Shown: piece by piece, positions 31,926-42,604 of the stretch
How positions within the stretch are numbered: the stretch's first letter is position 1
Layout of the letters: the number at the start of each line of letters is the position of its first letter
Assembly (NCBI GenBank): GCA_038030265.1
Contig: CM075941.1
Location: forward strand, 8,308,001 to 8,372,000
Reading direction: 5' to 3'
Source of the DNA: Corythucha ciliata
Lineage: Eukaryota; Arthropoda; Insecta; Hemiptera; Tingidae
DNA: 64,000 nt
Translations under genes and position numbers: made by a program
Notes under the pieces: model-generated
The model's input: the letters and a program-made list of their open reading frames with translations, nothing else
What the model was told of the DNA's origin: nothing
Database searches by the model: none

Positions 31926-33818
31926 CAATGATGGATCTACGGGGTGGGTTTTTTGGGGGTTTAAACCCCCCCTAAGAAGATGACGTCCGCCAAAAATGTG
32001 TTGATAGTCATTCTAGAGTTTTCTTCTAATACCTTGCTCATACCAAAGGGCGACTGTTGAAGGGGGATCTGCACAGAATGATGATTTCTCGACGAATGGG
32101 CGATCTCGTGATGGTGAGGCCACCATTAATTGAGGGGCGAGGCACCAGAAAGCATAAATAGATGAAAAAAAAAAAATGGATTTTTAGGTTCCAAAGCGAT
32201 GATTAGCGGCAAATATTGAGAACAAGCGATCATTTGCCACTTAAATTAGGAAAAATTCACCAATTCGAGATATCTGAAGGCAACTTCGCAGACAAACCAG
32301 AGAAAAAACGCCAACTCCAAATTCCTATTGGCCTTTAAAGGCAGAAGAAATTGAGAAAGCGTTCTAATGTGCTACTCTTTGGGCAAGTACGCGGGAGAAC
32401 GTTGAAAAAAAAACACGCTAATATCAAATAGCGGCTTTTAGCGGTAGCAGAAAAGCGTCGACTCATAGTGGAAAACGAAAATCACTAATTCGCGGCTGAA
32501 AATGAAAAAAATCACTAATATGTGGCGAAAGTTGAGAAAAAGCTGAAGTTCATCGCTCGCCTGGCTCAACAATTAATTTTTGAAAACGCAAAATTCGTGG
32601 TTTTCTCGAGGCAACAACAGAAAAAAGCGCAATTGAGAAAAATCGCTAATTCACAGCTAAAATTGAGAAAGCTAAATAATTCGAGGCTAAAACTGAGAAA
32701 ATCTACTAATTCCGGTCTAAAATTGAAGTAAAACGCTCATTCACAACTAAAATGGAGAAATTAGCCAATTAGCGGAACATTTTGAGAAAATCGGCTAAAA
32801 TCGAGGAAACGCGGTAATTCGTGGCTAAAATTGAGAAATAATTTGCGACTAAAAAATGAAAAAGAGCGCTTAGATCGCGGTAAAAATTAAGAAAAAAAAG
32901 CTAATTCACGGATACAAGTGATAGAACAGCCGCTTATTCACGGCTAAAACTGAGAAAAACCGCTAATTCCCGTCTAAAATTGATGTAAAATGCTCATTTG
33001 CATGTAAAATAAAGATCATTAAATATTTAATTCGTGGCTAATTTGTGCAGAAACCGCTTATCAGCAGGTAAAATGGAGAAATACGCTACTTCTCGGCACA
33101 AGCATCACAAGCACTGATGTGAAGCTAAATTTCAAAGATACATTTGATAATTCCGCTAAGTCCCGGCTGAAATTGGGAAATTGCGTTGATTCACGGCCAA
33201 TATAACATTCGCGGAGCTGAAATGGAGACAAACGCAAATTCACGGATTTCGTGAAAATCCTCTAGTTCGAAGCTGAAATTGAGTAAAATCGGTGATTCAA
33301 GGCATGAAATTAAGGAATAATTCATTCGGAAATAATGCTCAGCTAAAACGAAGAAAACAAAACGCTAATTCTTTGCTAGAATTGAGGAAACGAGATAACT
33401 TGCGGCTAAAATGGTGATAAGCGCTAATTCGCATGACTAAGAAGTTAAGAAAAACGCTAAAATTAGAGGAATAAAACGTTAACTCGTGGCTAAAAGTGTG
33501 ACAAACCGCTAATTGCCGTCTAAAATGTAGAGCAAGAGCTCATTCGCTGTTCAAGATTCAGTGAATTCGCGGCTAAAGTGAGCAAGAAGCGCTTATTCGC
33601 CGCTGAAACGGAGAAAAAGGATAAATCGCGGATCAATTTAAGAAAATCCACTAATTCAAGGCTAAAATTGAGAAAAAACACTTAGATCGTGGCAAAAATT
33701 GGAAAACCCCGCTAATTCAAGGTTAAAATGTTAAAAATGTTTGCGGCTGAAACTCAGGAAAAAAGAGAGAGATTCATGCTAGAACCCCTCCCAAGATTAA
33801 ATCCTAGATCCGCCACTG
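31926..33818 (+). mobile_element. hAT-like non-autonomous element with minisatellite interior (copy 2)
   Basis: The 1893-bp element starts CAATGATGGATCTACG and ends with the complement of CAGTGGCGGATCTAGG (12 of 16 matching). It is flanked on both sides by CATCTAGC (31918-31925 and 33819-33826). An 8-bp duplication and CAGTGGCGGATC-like ends are hallmarks of the hAT superfamily. No transposase is encoded. From about 32190 the interior is a run of degenerate repeats around TTCGCGGCTAAAATTGAGAA. It shares its opening and closing blocks with 1522-3758. Mobilisation would need a transposase from elsewhere. Confidence 0.85.
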
Positions 33819-33826
33819 CATCTAGC

Positions 33827-34230
33827 CGAGAGTAATGTTATTTCTTAATTTTAGCCGCGAATTAGTGTTTTCGTTAATGTAGCCCTGAATTTGAGACTTT
33901 TGTAAATTTTAGCTGTTATTAGCGTTTTTCCACACTTTATTCGGAAATTAGCGTTTTGTCTTAATGTATCCGCTAAATATTTTCTAAATTTTAGCTATGA
34001 ATTGGAGTTTTTCTCGGTTCTGTAGCCACAGATTAGCACTTTTCCTCAATTTTAGCCCTGAGTTAAAATATTTCCGAAATTTTAGCCTCGGAAATGAATT
34101 ATTTCTTTAATTTTAGCCTCGAACTTACATTTTTCCTAATATTAGCAGTGAATTAGCGCTTTTCTTGTGATTTTCTTGATTTTAGTCACGAGTTATCGGG
34201 TTTTCCCGAGTATACAAATGGAAATAGGCG
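33827..34230 (-). repeat. Reversed array of the ~30-bp repeat (right of the hAT-like element)
   Basis: This resumes the reversed array interrupted at 31918. A few units in forward orientation follow near 34310-34360. Confidence 0.7.
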
Positions 34231-34438
34231 TTTTTCTCCATACTCTTTCCTCCATTGTTTCCATGGGGTGTGACGAAACATGGGTCCGCAACGACGCAAA
34301 GTGCTCACTTCGCGGTTAAAATTAAGAAAAAGCACTCATTCACGGCTAAAGTTGAGAAAACCCCAAGCTGAACAATTCCGTCGTAGAGACGAATGGCTCC
34401 TTGTCAGGAAATTGCAGGCCTGTAAACTGTAGATAGGG

Positions 34439-35518
34439 CTACAGTGCAGGCTGTAGGCCACCCACATCAAAAGTCAGGTCCGACTCAGTACCACTGAGGC
34501 AGTCAAACACGACCTGAGTCCTCCCCAGGAGGTATGACGCGAACCACGTGAGAATACCAGCCATATTTCTCAGGAGGGCCGCATGACCCATCCGGTCAAA
34601 CGCACGGCTAAGGTCCAGATTCACCAGAACAGTCACCTGCCTGCCATCAATGACCCTGAGGATATCCCCTGAGACCTTCAACAAAGCGCTTTGGGTGCTA
34701 TAGTCACGACGAAACCCCGACTGAAGGCCATCAAGGAGATTACCTTCTTCAAGGTACTCGGACATTTGGCTGAAAACAGCTTTTTCAAGAAGCTTCGACG
34801 CCAGGGGCAGAATAGCAATAGGCCGAAAGTGCTCAGGGGCAACCGGCTTACGAATCTTTGGCAGCGGGAGGATTCTACCTCGCTTCCAAATCAGAGGCAC
34901 AGTTCCATTAGTCAAGGAATAATTGATCAGGTGTTTCAGCACCGGGAGAAAAGCGGGAAGTCCAAGTCTAATCATGGCAAGATTAATACCATCAGCCCCC
35001 ATAGCCTGGGTTGATATCGACGTTACCCATTTCTCAACATCATCCTCACACACATCGCTGAAGAAAAAGTTGGCATCATGATAACGCACCCCTTCCAAAA
35101 TATGGCCTAGGTACTTACAATCCGCATTATCCGTCAAGAGATTAGCATTCAAATCACCAACGAAAAAACAGATCTCGTAAGTGAAAATCAAATTCTGAAG
35201 AACGAGTTCAAAACTATAGCCAAAAGCTGCATGCGGGGGACGATAAACCACCCCGACACAGATACGCCTTCCCCGCCAAAGAAGCTCAACAGCCATCAGG
35301 GACTCCGAATCCTGCGTTGACGTTAAGATAACTTTACTGGAAATATCGCCCTTGACATACATTGCCAATCCCCCTCGACTCCCAGAGGTACGATCACAGC
35401 GAATCAAAGATAGTCCCGAGCACTCCACCTGCCGGTCACCAGTCGAATCACGCAGCCACGTTTCACTCAAACAAATTACATCAAAATCAGACCTGGGGGG
35501 TGATTCTGTAACTTGCAA
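34439..35518 (-). pseudogene. CR1/Jockey-like LINE A ORF2: endonuclease-RT, deleted
   Basis: ORF2 of such LINEs nicks the target and reverse-transcribes the element RNA there. The frame starts in the APE endonuclease (DFDVICLSETWLRDS, GGLAMYVKGD, VVYRPPHAAFG, VGDLNANLLTDN). It then jumps, with loss of the endonuclease end including the SDH motif, to the pre-RT segment (FFFSDVCEDDVEKWV). The RT fingers follow (HFRPIAILPLASKLLEK, LQSGFRRDYSTQSALL, VNLDLSRAFDRMGH). The frame ends before the GVPQGS and FADD motifs. It is open but doubly truncated. LINE ORF1 lies upstream at 36090-37221, and a MITE sits over the start of this ORF. Confidence 0.88.
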
Positions 35519-35753
35519 AATTTACGTGTCGTAAATTGGAAGAAGGGCGAGGAGAGGTACCTCGTTACCATGGTTTTTACGATACCTAGTGAATTAAACT
35601 GTGGAATTTTCACGCTAGATTGTGTGGTCTCGAAGAAAAAATAATAAATTCTTGACAAATGCGTGGAAAAACCAAGGCAACGGGGTACATCCTCTCCCCC
35701 TCCTTCCCTGTTACGACACGTAAATTTTGCGAGTTACAGAATCACCCCCCAGG
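35492..35753. mobile_element. MITE, GGGGG..ATTCT family (copy 2), in LINE A
   Basis: The left end CCTGGGGGGTGATTCTGTAA and the right end are perfect complements over 21 bp, and the inverted repeat continues through AAATTTACGTGTCGTAA. LINE A coding sequence lies on both sides, with the left end at the endonuclease start (RSDFDVI). The inner 170 bp are unrelated to the LINE. The target duplication is unresolved. Confidence 0.75.
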
Positions 35754-36089
35754 ACACAAATGCTCTGAACTCAATGAATTTACTCGGCAGTGAACCAATA
35801 TTAACGTGACAAATTTTCAAACAACTATCCATGGTCAGTCAGCAAAACAGTCGTCGCGCTCGGATAACTTTTCCAAACAAAAACACCATAGCGTCGCCCA
35901 CGTAATCCACCAAAAGACAGCCATCTCACACTTTGTCTGCAAAAAAGAAATATCGAAGTTAACAAGATAAGAATGAAAAATAAAGAAAAAGCGTAAGAGC
36001 AAAACCTATGTATAAAAAACCTAACAATGAACAAAATATTTAAAATGTGTAGAAACAAGGACATGAAAAATGGCGATACATACAGAACT

Positions 36090-37221
36090 AATTGGTACGG
36101 AACTGCAAAACGCTGAAGATCGCCATGCCTCTTCATGACATGCGCTCGATCACCCTCCTTTACCCTCACTAAGACCTTTCCGTTGCTCGTCCAGACGAAG
36201 CCAATAGACCCAGCCTTTTTTAGCTCACGGGCATGGTTGAACAATATTCGATTGAGGGGCGATAATCTTTCATTGACGTATAGACGGCTGCATGCGTACG
36301 AAGTCCTATATCAACCGTGGAGAAATCCCGCTTCACCTTCCTCTTTCGCACAAGCTCATCTCTAAGGCTCCTGTCAGCAAGCGTAACTAAAATTGGTGGA
36401 TCATGCGAAAATTGTGGTCCCTTTATCCCAGAAGTCTGAGGGCGAGGCAGCCTGAACGCGTCCTCTATGTCTTTGGGCGATAACTCCACTCCCAAACTGA
36501 GCGCGACCTTATATGAGTCAGCTCACGGACATTCTCACCGCTTGAATAAGGAATACCTCTTAGTTCTAGAGAGGTTCTCAAGAGATCAGCCTGACACTCA
36601 TTGACTGCATCCTCCAACGAAGAAACGCGCAGCTTGAGTTCACCATTTTCTTGGCGCAAGGATTCACTCTCGGCCTCGAGCTTTCCCACCTTGTCTTCTA
36701 ATACGGTTACTCTTCTTGGAAGTTCCGCAAGCAAGGTCCGCAACTCCGATACTTCCTCCCTGCAGCTTCTAAATGCCTCCTCCATGGAGCGACGGGCCTC
36801 CCAAAATTCATCCCCGATGATCCCCCTCATCTCCGCCAACAAACTGTCGGAAAGGACAGATACACCAGACGATGCCCCCTCCACCCCGGAGCGGGCCCTC
36901 ACGGGAATGTCAATTACTGCCGAATGGTCCCCCGAAGCATCGTTCCCAGTTCGAGAACCAAGCCCTCCGTGAGTCCGGCCGCCCCGATTTAGGAGATGAG
37001 CCAATCGGTGTCCCATCGCGCCTCGCACTCCTGGCCCTTGTCTCGCAAGGCTCACATCGCCACTTATTTCCAGCGCTCTTCTGGTTCTTGAAGTCCTCGG
37101 TGGTATGGTTCACGCAGGGCAGGTGAAAAGTAGCTTCGCAAGCGTCGCAGGTCAACCGGTAGGCGTTGTGGGCAAAACCCTTGGCACATTTACCACAGGG
37201 CGTCTTCCCGTTTTGGGACAT
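36090..37221 (-). pseudogene. LINE A ORF1 with PHD-type finger, frameshifted
   Basis: The first frame begins MSQNGKTPCGKCAKGF and carries a C4HC3-type zinc finger (CGKC, CDAC, FHLPCV, WRCEPC). After a frame change near 36950 comes a serine-rich linker and a coiled coil (LEDKVGKLEAESESLRQENG, residues about 120-160 of the 37055 frame). A further shift leads to an RRM-like nucleic-acid-binding region (GVELSPKDIEDAFRLPR, PPILVTLADRSLRDELVRK), and another to its end (KAGSIGFVWTSNGKVLVRV). PHD-containing ORF1 proteins occur in CR1-like LINEs and probably bind element RNA. Three frame changes make it inactive. Confidence 0.8.
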
Positions 37222-37229
37222 TACGCAAC

Positions 37230-38380
37230 CACAGGAACGAACGCACGTAAATAAAAGAAGACCGACAAATATGAAAGAGCCACCCGTCCCTCAAGACCAA
37301 GGAGTGTTGCGGGTCACGAGGATAAGAATTCTCTCTTTTTTTATAACTCCAATATTTTATCTTCCTCTAAACAAGAGCGGGCAAGAGGACGAAAATGAAC
37401 AGAGTCCAACACAACAACAGAGATAATTTTTTCAGGCCGAATGAACCCCCCTCGATCGACCTGCCGAACCGAGATTGTAATTAAAAACTTACGGAAGGTG
37501 AGGTCCGACAACGGCGAAACTTTCACAACTCATTCACGGTTAACAAAACTCAAAATGCGCCAATTCTTGCCGCTAAAAACAGTCTAGACTCAATGAAAAA
37601 ACAAAAAGCTTGAAGAGCGATGTGATCAGTTCACACTTCACCAACACAATTGCAAGAAAAATCCGCGAAATATGTATAATAAGGTTTTTAGAGGGTGAAA
37701 TCAGCGAGTGTTTTTTGAGTGAGTCAGACCTGCAAAAATTGAGTTTTAGCGCGCAAAATCTGTAAAATTTGTCTCTTTGAATCACTCCACCCCGCGAAAT
37801 CGGTTCATCAGCTACAAAAATTAATTAGCCATTTTTTTTTAGAGAGAGAGAGTGTGAGAGAGCTAGACCCGCAAAATTGTTTTTCTTCCCCACGAACTCC
37901 ACATTTTTTTTTTTTTTTTTGATCGGTTGGCTCCTACTAGATCGCTCTTCAAACTTTTTTTTAATGAGATCAAGTTTGTTTATCGTGTCAGGAATTTGCA
38001 TACAGAGAGTTTCGATAACCGTTGTTGATTTATTAATTTTTCTTCGTTGGTGGACTTCTACTCGCCGTAAATTTTTCATTTTCATTTGAATACTTGCTTA
38101 GTGGAACGACTAAAGGGAGTTCTTTCTTCTTTCGAGCGATTAAGAGCTGTTGCAATTGTTTTTCTGGACCCTGCTCTTGCTATGCTTATCGATGCTTATC
38201 GATAGAAATGCTTATCGCCATTTCTTTTTGTTTCTTTCCTGTGATTTCCTTGATCGTGAAAATCTCCGTGAAAGGACCCGCAACACATCAGCGCCTTTAG
38301 CATCTCGTCCGAACTGAACGATTTTCCCTCTTCAATGCCTCGTTCTGATCTCGATTCACACGAGTTGAGCCTCTCTTCTG
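37230..38380. other. T-rich spacer between two LINEs, no gene recognised
   Basis: It contains (GA)n and poly-T runs near 37840-37920 and short spurious frames. The part nearest 38380 may be 5' untranslated sequence of LINE B. Confidence 0.35.
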
Positions 38381-38384
38381 ACAT

Positions 38385-39270
38385 TGGAATTCGTGGAAGC
38401 AGCGATTGGCTCGCATTTCACACAATTCTTTGATATTGTTAAACATTTGACGACGGAAGTGAATCTTCTAAGACATGACTTCGAGGCACTTCGTTCTACT
38501 GTTGCCAACGGGAAATCCTGAGACTGTGCGGCCATAAACTCGGTTATTGTATCTGAGACTGAACAGGCCTCAGCAAATTCTTTAAAAATCACTAAGGAAC
38601 TTATTAAAATTAGCTCTATCGTCTCATTGAACAGCCATATCCTGCGGTTCGGGGAGTTGTCCGGGAGCAGTTACCACCGCCACCTCTCCTTGTGAGGAGG
38701 ATATTGCCGATACTGGGGCTGCACTTGAAGTCGACGATTCTTGTTCTGACCTCGGAAAATTCGTTGATGTTAGACCTCGTCGCCTTCGTCGAAGGAGTGC
38801 AATTAATCAAAATAATTGTGGCACTGCGTTGACATCCGATTTTATAGCTCGACAACTGGAGATCCCAAAGACGGTTGCCTCGGGAAAGGCAATTCTGAAA
38901 ATACGCTGCGTGCAGGCTTCGTCGGAAGAAGGGGTAAGATTCCTTCTCAAACCGGTTATTCTGGATGTCCATATCTAGACTTGAACCTTCGACATCTGTT
39001 GCTGACATCGAGTTCTTTTTGAAAAAATCTCTACAGGGATCTTCTTTCGAGGTCGTAAAGATATCATCGAAGTATCCGACTTACTCTTCTTTTAAAGTCG
39101 GTATATCTGTGGATCAACGTGAAGTTGTATTCACACCAGAATTCTGGCCTGATGGGTGCCTTATCGACAAGATATTTCCTCTCGGCATCGGACGGCGGTT
39201 GTTCCCAAGGCGTCTTTTTTGGGCACCATCAGTCCTTCACTGCGTCAGCGGGAATAGCATCGTCCTCTGA
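38385..39270 (+). pseudogene. Jockey-like LINE B ORF1, broken
   Basis: A helical N-terminal segment (FTQFFDIVKHLTTEVNLLRH) is followed, after stops and frame changes, by IARQLEIPKTVASGKAILKI and the closing motif TYSSFKVGISVDQ with PEFWPDGCLI, which I associate with ORF1 of Jockey/CR1-type LINEs. The reading requires at least two frame changes. ORF2 starts about 120 bp downstream on the same strand. Confidence 0.6.
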
Positions 39271-39389
39271 TCTTCAGTACTCCATGACCTCTCCTCCGCT
39301 CTTCAATTCTTCGAACTTCCCTGCAAATAATGTGTGCAGACGAATACCACCCCCTCATATTAATAATTCTTCTTCTTTGTCAACCTTTT

Positions 39390-40850
39390 TTTTATCAAAA
39401 TGTTAGAGGCCTCCGAACGAAATGTGACCAAGTTTTTAATAACTGTTTCTCGTGCGATACGATGTCATTCTGTTGTCCGAGACTTGGCTTAACGATTCCT
39501 TTGATGACCGCGAGATATTTCCTGAAGACTTCTTTATATTCCGAAGAGACAGGGACTACTCTGCGTGTGACGTCTCCCGTGGGGGTGGAGTTCTAATTGC
39601 TGTGCGAAAGTCCTTTTCTGTCAAAATTATTCCATGTCCCAACACTGAAATGGAGATTTGCTGGGTTCTAATTTCTGGGGACTCTTCTAAAGGGAATTGC
39701 CTCGTCGGATGTTTCTATATCCCACCTTTTGTGGTCAGCCGGACCGGGTGAGATAGTATCAGCTTCTGACTCCCGGCTTCCACAAATTAATTGGTCGCGA
39801 GGTGAGAGCACTCAGAGGTGAAGCGCGGAGAGGTGAAGGAGGGTGATCCTTTTAGGGACTGGCCACCGGGCAGCACTCTGGCAAAGAGGTGAACTCTCGG
39901 AAGAAAATAAAATAAAATAAACAAAACGATAGTTTGGAAGAGGATGAGCGAGGGGATAGACGGTATGACGACTCAGGAAAGACTGAAGGAGACCGGGGAA
40001 ATGGGCCGTCTTTTATACTCCTCGCTCGCCTGCATTTATTTGTTTTTAAAATAAATTTGAAGGTAGAATGAAATAAAAGTGAAGGCAAGTTATAAAATTG
40101 GAGGCACGACACCACCTAATTCCGATTCTTCCGTTTATGAGCGGTTTTTTGAAAATCTGGATCATGTTCGTAGTCGTTGCTCTTTCTCAAGGTTGATTGT
40201 AACCGGTGACTTCAATATTTACTCCGGCGGGGCTGCGGCCGGACAGGTGCTTCGTGATAATCTGAGTTTTCATAATCTCTTTCAACTTAATGCTATTCCT
40301 AACAGCCATGGAAGAGTACTGGACTATGCCTTTTCGATGCAAGATGACATCCGAGTGGATAAAAGTGATTTTTGTTTGGTTGATCCTACGAGTTACAACC
40401 CTCCGGTTGAAATTACTGTCCCCTTGCTGCTGAAGCATAAGCCACGTAAGGTTTCTCATGATCTGAATTTTCGCAAGGCTGACTTTGTTTCCCTTAATAC
40501 GTATTTTTAAAATGTTAATTGGAGTGTTTTGTCGGGCGGCGCTCTCTCTGAAGCTCTTTTTCTACCGTATTTATATTTCTACCGTACTACTGTCAGGTCT
40601 TTTTCTCTGTAGTTTCTGTTTCTGTTTGAGTAACTTGTCAATTATTGTTCTTGTCTCGTATCCGTTATTTACCGCTATTTGGTAAATTAGGTTAAGTTCG
40701 TTTCTGTAGTTTGTCTCTGACATGGGGATACTGTTAAGTCGGTGTATCAAACTTCGGAAGGCCGACAGTTTATGCTTGGATGGGATGGGAGGAGGAGTTA
40801 TGGACTACCACATCTGACGCAGTATTTTTCCGGAAAATTTTAAATGATAA
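39390..40850 (+). pseudogene. Jockey-like LINE B ORF2, endonuclease only
   Basis: The APE endonuclease is recognisable from LLSETWLNDSF (39470) through GGGVLIAVRKSF and GCFYIPP (about 39725). It is interrupted there by a 385-bp insertion and resumes at NSDSSVYERFFENLDH (40115), continuing with IVTGDFNI and VLDYAF up to SHDLNFRKADF (40490). A poorly preserved connection follows to about 40850. Reverse transcriptase is not found next to it; a Penelope fragment on the other strand begins at 40887. Confidence 0.75.
39728..40112. mobile_element. ~385-bp insertion in LINE B, solo-LTR-like
   Basis: The insertion splits the endonuclease frame. CCACCT occurs at both edges (39722-39727 and 40113-40118). 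A TATA-like TTTTATACTCC near 40013, AATAAA signals near 40050 and a CA terminus resemble a solitary LTR read on the plus strand. No TG start is exactly at the edge, so the class is tentative. Confidence 0.4.
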
Positions 40851-40886
40851 GGTTCCTGAAGGGCTATTTCGGGTTACGTTGATATC

Positions 40887-41573
40887 TCAATAATTAATTG
40901 ACTGATCAATCTCTTCCTCGACCGTAAACTTAATATTTTTGTGTACACCGTTTAGGAAATCCAATGCTCGGTTGACGTCATTTTTTGGCATTATACACAA
41001 TATATCGTCCACATAGCGAGCATAAAAGGTGACGCCATGATCCTCACGCAGCCTATGTGTGAATGCCTCTTCCAAATGTTGCAGGAAGGCTTCAGAAAGG
41101 ATGGCTGAGGTTGGGTTACCCATTCCCAGACCATCTAACTGTTTATTGTATATTCCCATCAAACTAGAAATAATTCTGACTTACTACTGTCGTGAGGATC
41201 CAGCCAAACACGTGGTTGGCGCCAACCGCATCGCTGTTTTCTCTCAATTTATTGTTGATAATCGTGAGAGTTTGGCTAACTGAGACAGCTGTGTACAGAT
41301 CTTTGATGTCGAATGATACCAAGATTGATCCCTCTGGAACGGTGACACCATTAAGTTTTTCTATTAAGTCTGTAGAGTTTCTCAGTGTGTATAAGTATTC
41401 CTAAGTTTAATTTTGATTTTTAGGATCTGGGCTATATGTTTTGATAGTTTGTAAGCTGGAGCTGTTGTATAGTTAACTACTGGTCTGATGGGAATATCCG
41501 GTTTATGTAATTTTGGTTGGGATTTTAGAGGGGGAGCTTTTGTAAGCAAATAATTTTTTCGAAAAGCAGTCAA
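40887..41573 (-). pseudogene. Penelope-like element reverse transcriptase, fragment
   Basis: Penelope RTs are related to telomerase. The fragment shows PKLHKPDIPIRPVV and YKLSKHIAQIL, then in shifted frames VSFDIKDLYTAV, and finally YNKQLDGLGMGNPTSAILSE and the active site RYVDDIL with FTVEEEID. It lacks the N-terminal part and the GIY-YIG endonuclease. Frame changes occur near 41400 and 41170. It abuts gypsy C integrase sequence on its upstream side and LINE B on the other. Confidence 0.85.
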
Positions 41574-41596
41574 TAAGTGTCAATAGAGCGGCATTA

Positions 41597-41827
41597 TTAT
41601 AAAAGAGAATAAAAAGAAAGAGGTTTGTTAGGAGTTGGAGTTATTTTAAATTCAGGTTTAGGGGGATTTCGATCATATTTAACCTTTTTACATATGTCGC
41701 AATTATTCACAAATTTTGTTATGTCTGTTAGCATGCCAGGCCAATAGCATTTCTTTCTTAAGTTGTTATATACGTCATTAATTCCTCTATGACTAGTTTT
41801 ACCTATGTGTTGATCTGTAATTAACAC
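41597..41827 (-). pseudogene. Gypsy C integrase zinc region, fragment
   Basis: The H2C2 zinc-binding segment (HRGINDVYNNLRKKCYWPGM...CDICKKVKYDRNPPKPEF) ends just before the integrase catalytic core. It continues the gypsy C pieces at 44825-46349; a LINE is inserted between them. Confidence 0.8.
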
Positions 41828-41851
41828 TGAACAATAAAGTTTTGTGGTTTT

Positions 41852-42375
41852 GTGATGACTGCCACGTGCGCCACAATAATCAAAAGTTGTCGTGCTCTCC
41901 TAAGCTCTGATGTAGCCATTCTGAGCGTTGTAGTGACCGAGCTCGAATCAGTAAGTAAAAATAATTTACTTCTGCAGGAAAAACTAGAGGCTCTAGCTAA
42001 GGAAAATTGCGAAATTGAGGGTTTCCTAACCTCGCTGGCTGGAGAATAACTTCGGTATTTGAGGCGAATTCTTATGTGCGAGGAGAGGGCGTACCTTTGG
42101 AAGAAAACTTATCGCTTAGGGTTGAAGGGAGTTGTGAGGAAGGTGATGGCTCGGCTGAAAATACTTCTCATGAACAACAGCAACAACAGAAATCCCCGAT
42201 TTCACGATCCATAGTGGCCAGTGGAATTGGACAGCGGACGACCTCTAACGAGCGAAACCTTAAATCGGTGGACGGTTCCAAACAGGATGATTTTCAATTT
42301 GTAACGATTAAGAGGCGTAAGAAGGCTAAAGAAGAGACTGGAAATTTGCCCTCCAAAGGACGGGATTTTGAATAG
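41852..42375 (+). pseudogene. LINE C ORF1, N-terminal part
   Basis: Two consecutive frames (41852-42049 and 42076-42375) encode a leucine-zipper-like helix (LESVSKNNLLLQEKLEALAK) and a polar, glutamine-rich, lysine-rich region ending FVTIKRRKKAK. This is the usual make-up of a Jockey-type ORF1 N-terminus. The C-terminal part is absent. It is assigned to LINE C by strand and position. Confidence 0.45.
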
Positions 42376-42395
42376 AAATATGATGGAAAACAAAC

Positions 42396-42538
42396 CAGGG
42401 GGCTTATTCTCTAACTCCGAAGCAATAGCTTTTTCGAAGTCATATGTTTATTTCATTAATTTTCTTCAAACAAATGAATGAAATAAACACATGGCTGGCG
42501 AAAAAAATATTGCTTGTTGTTAGAGAATAGGCCCCCTG
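42396..42538. mobile_element. MITE, GGGGG..ATTCT family (copy 3), in LINE C
   Basis: The 143-bp segment folds almost end to end. CAGGGGGCTTATTCTCTAAC at 42396 is matched by its complement at 42519-42538 (19 of 20), and the inner arms also pair (TGTTTATTTCATT with AATGAAATAAACA). It separates LINE C ORF1 from ORF2 sequence. Confidence 0.7.
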
Positions 42539-42604
42539 TCTTTTCTTCAGTCAAAGGTGACGGTAAAAAGGAAATGCTGAAAAGAAGTGATGGGAGGATC
42601 ACGA

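Noticed and set aside
37877..38089. Hydrophobic 70-codon frame resembling membrane segments.
   Set aside because: It is produced by poly-T and T-rich sequence and lacks any family motif.
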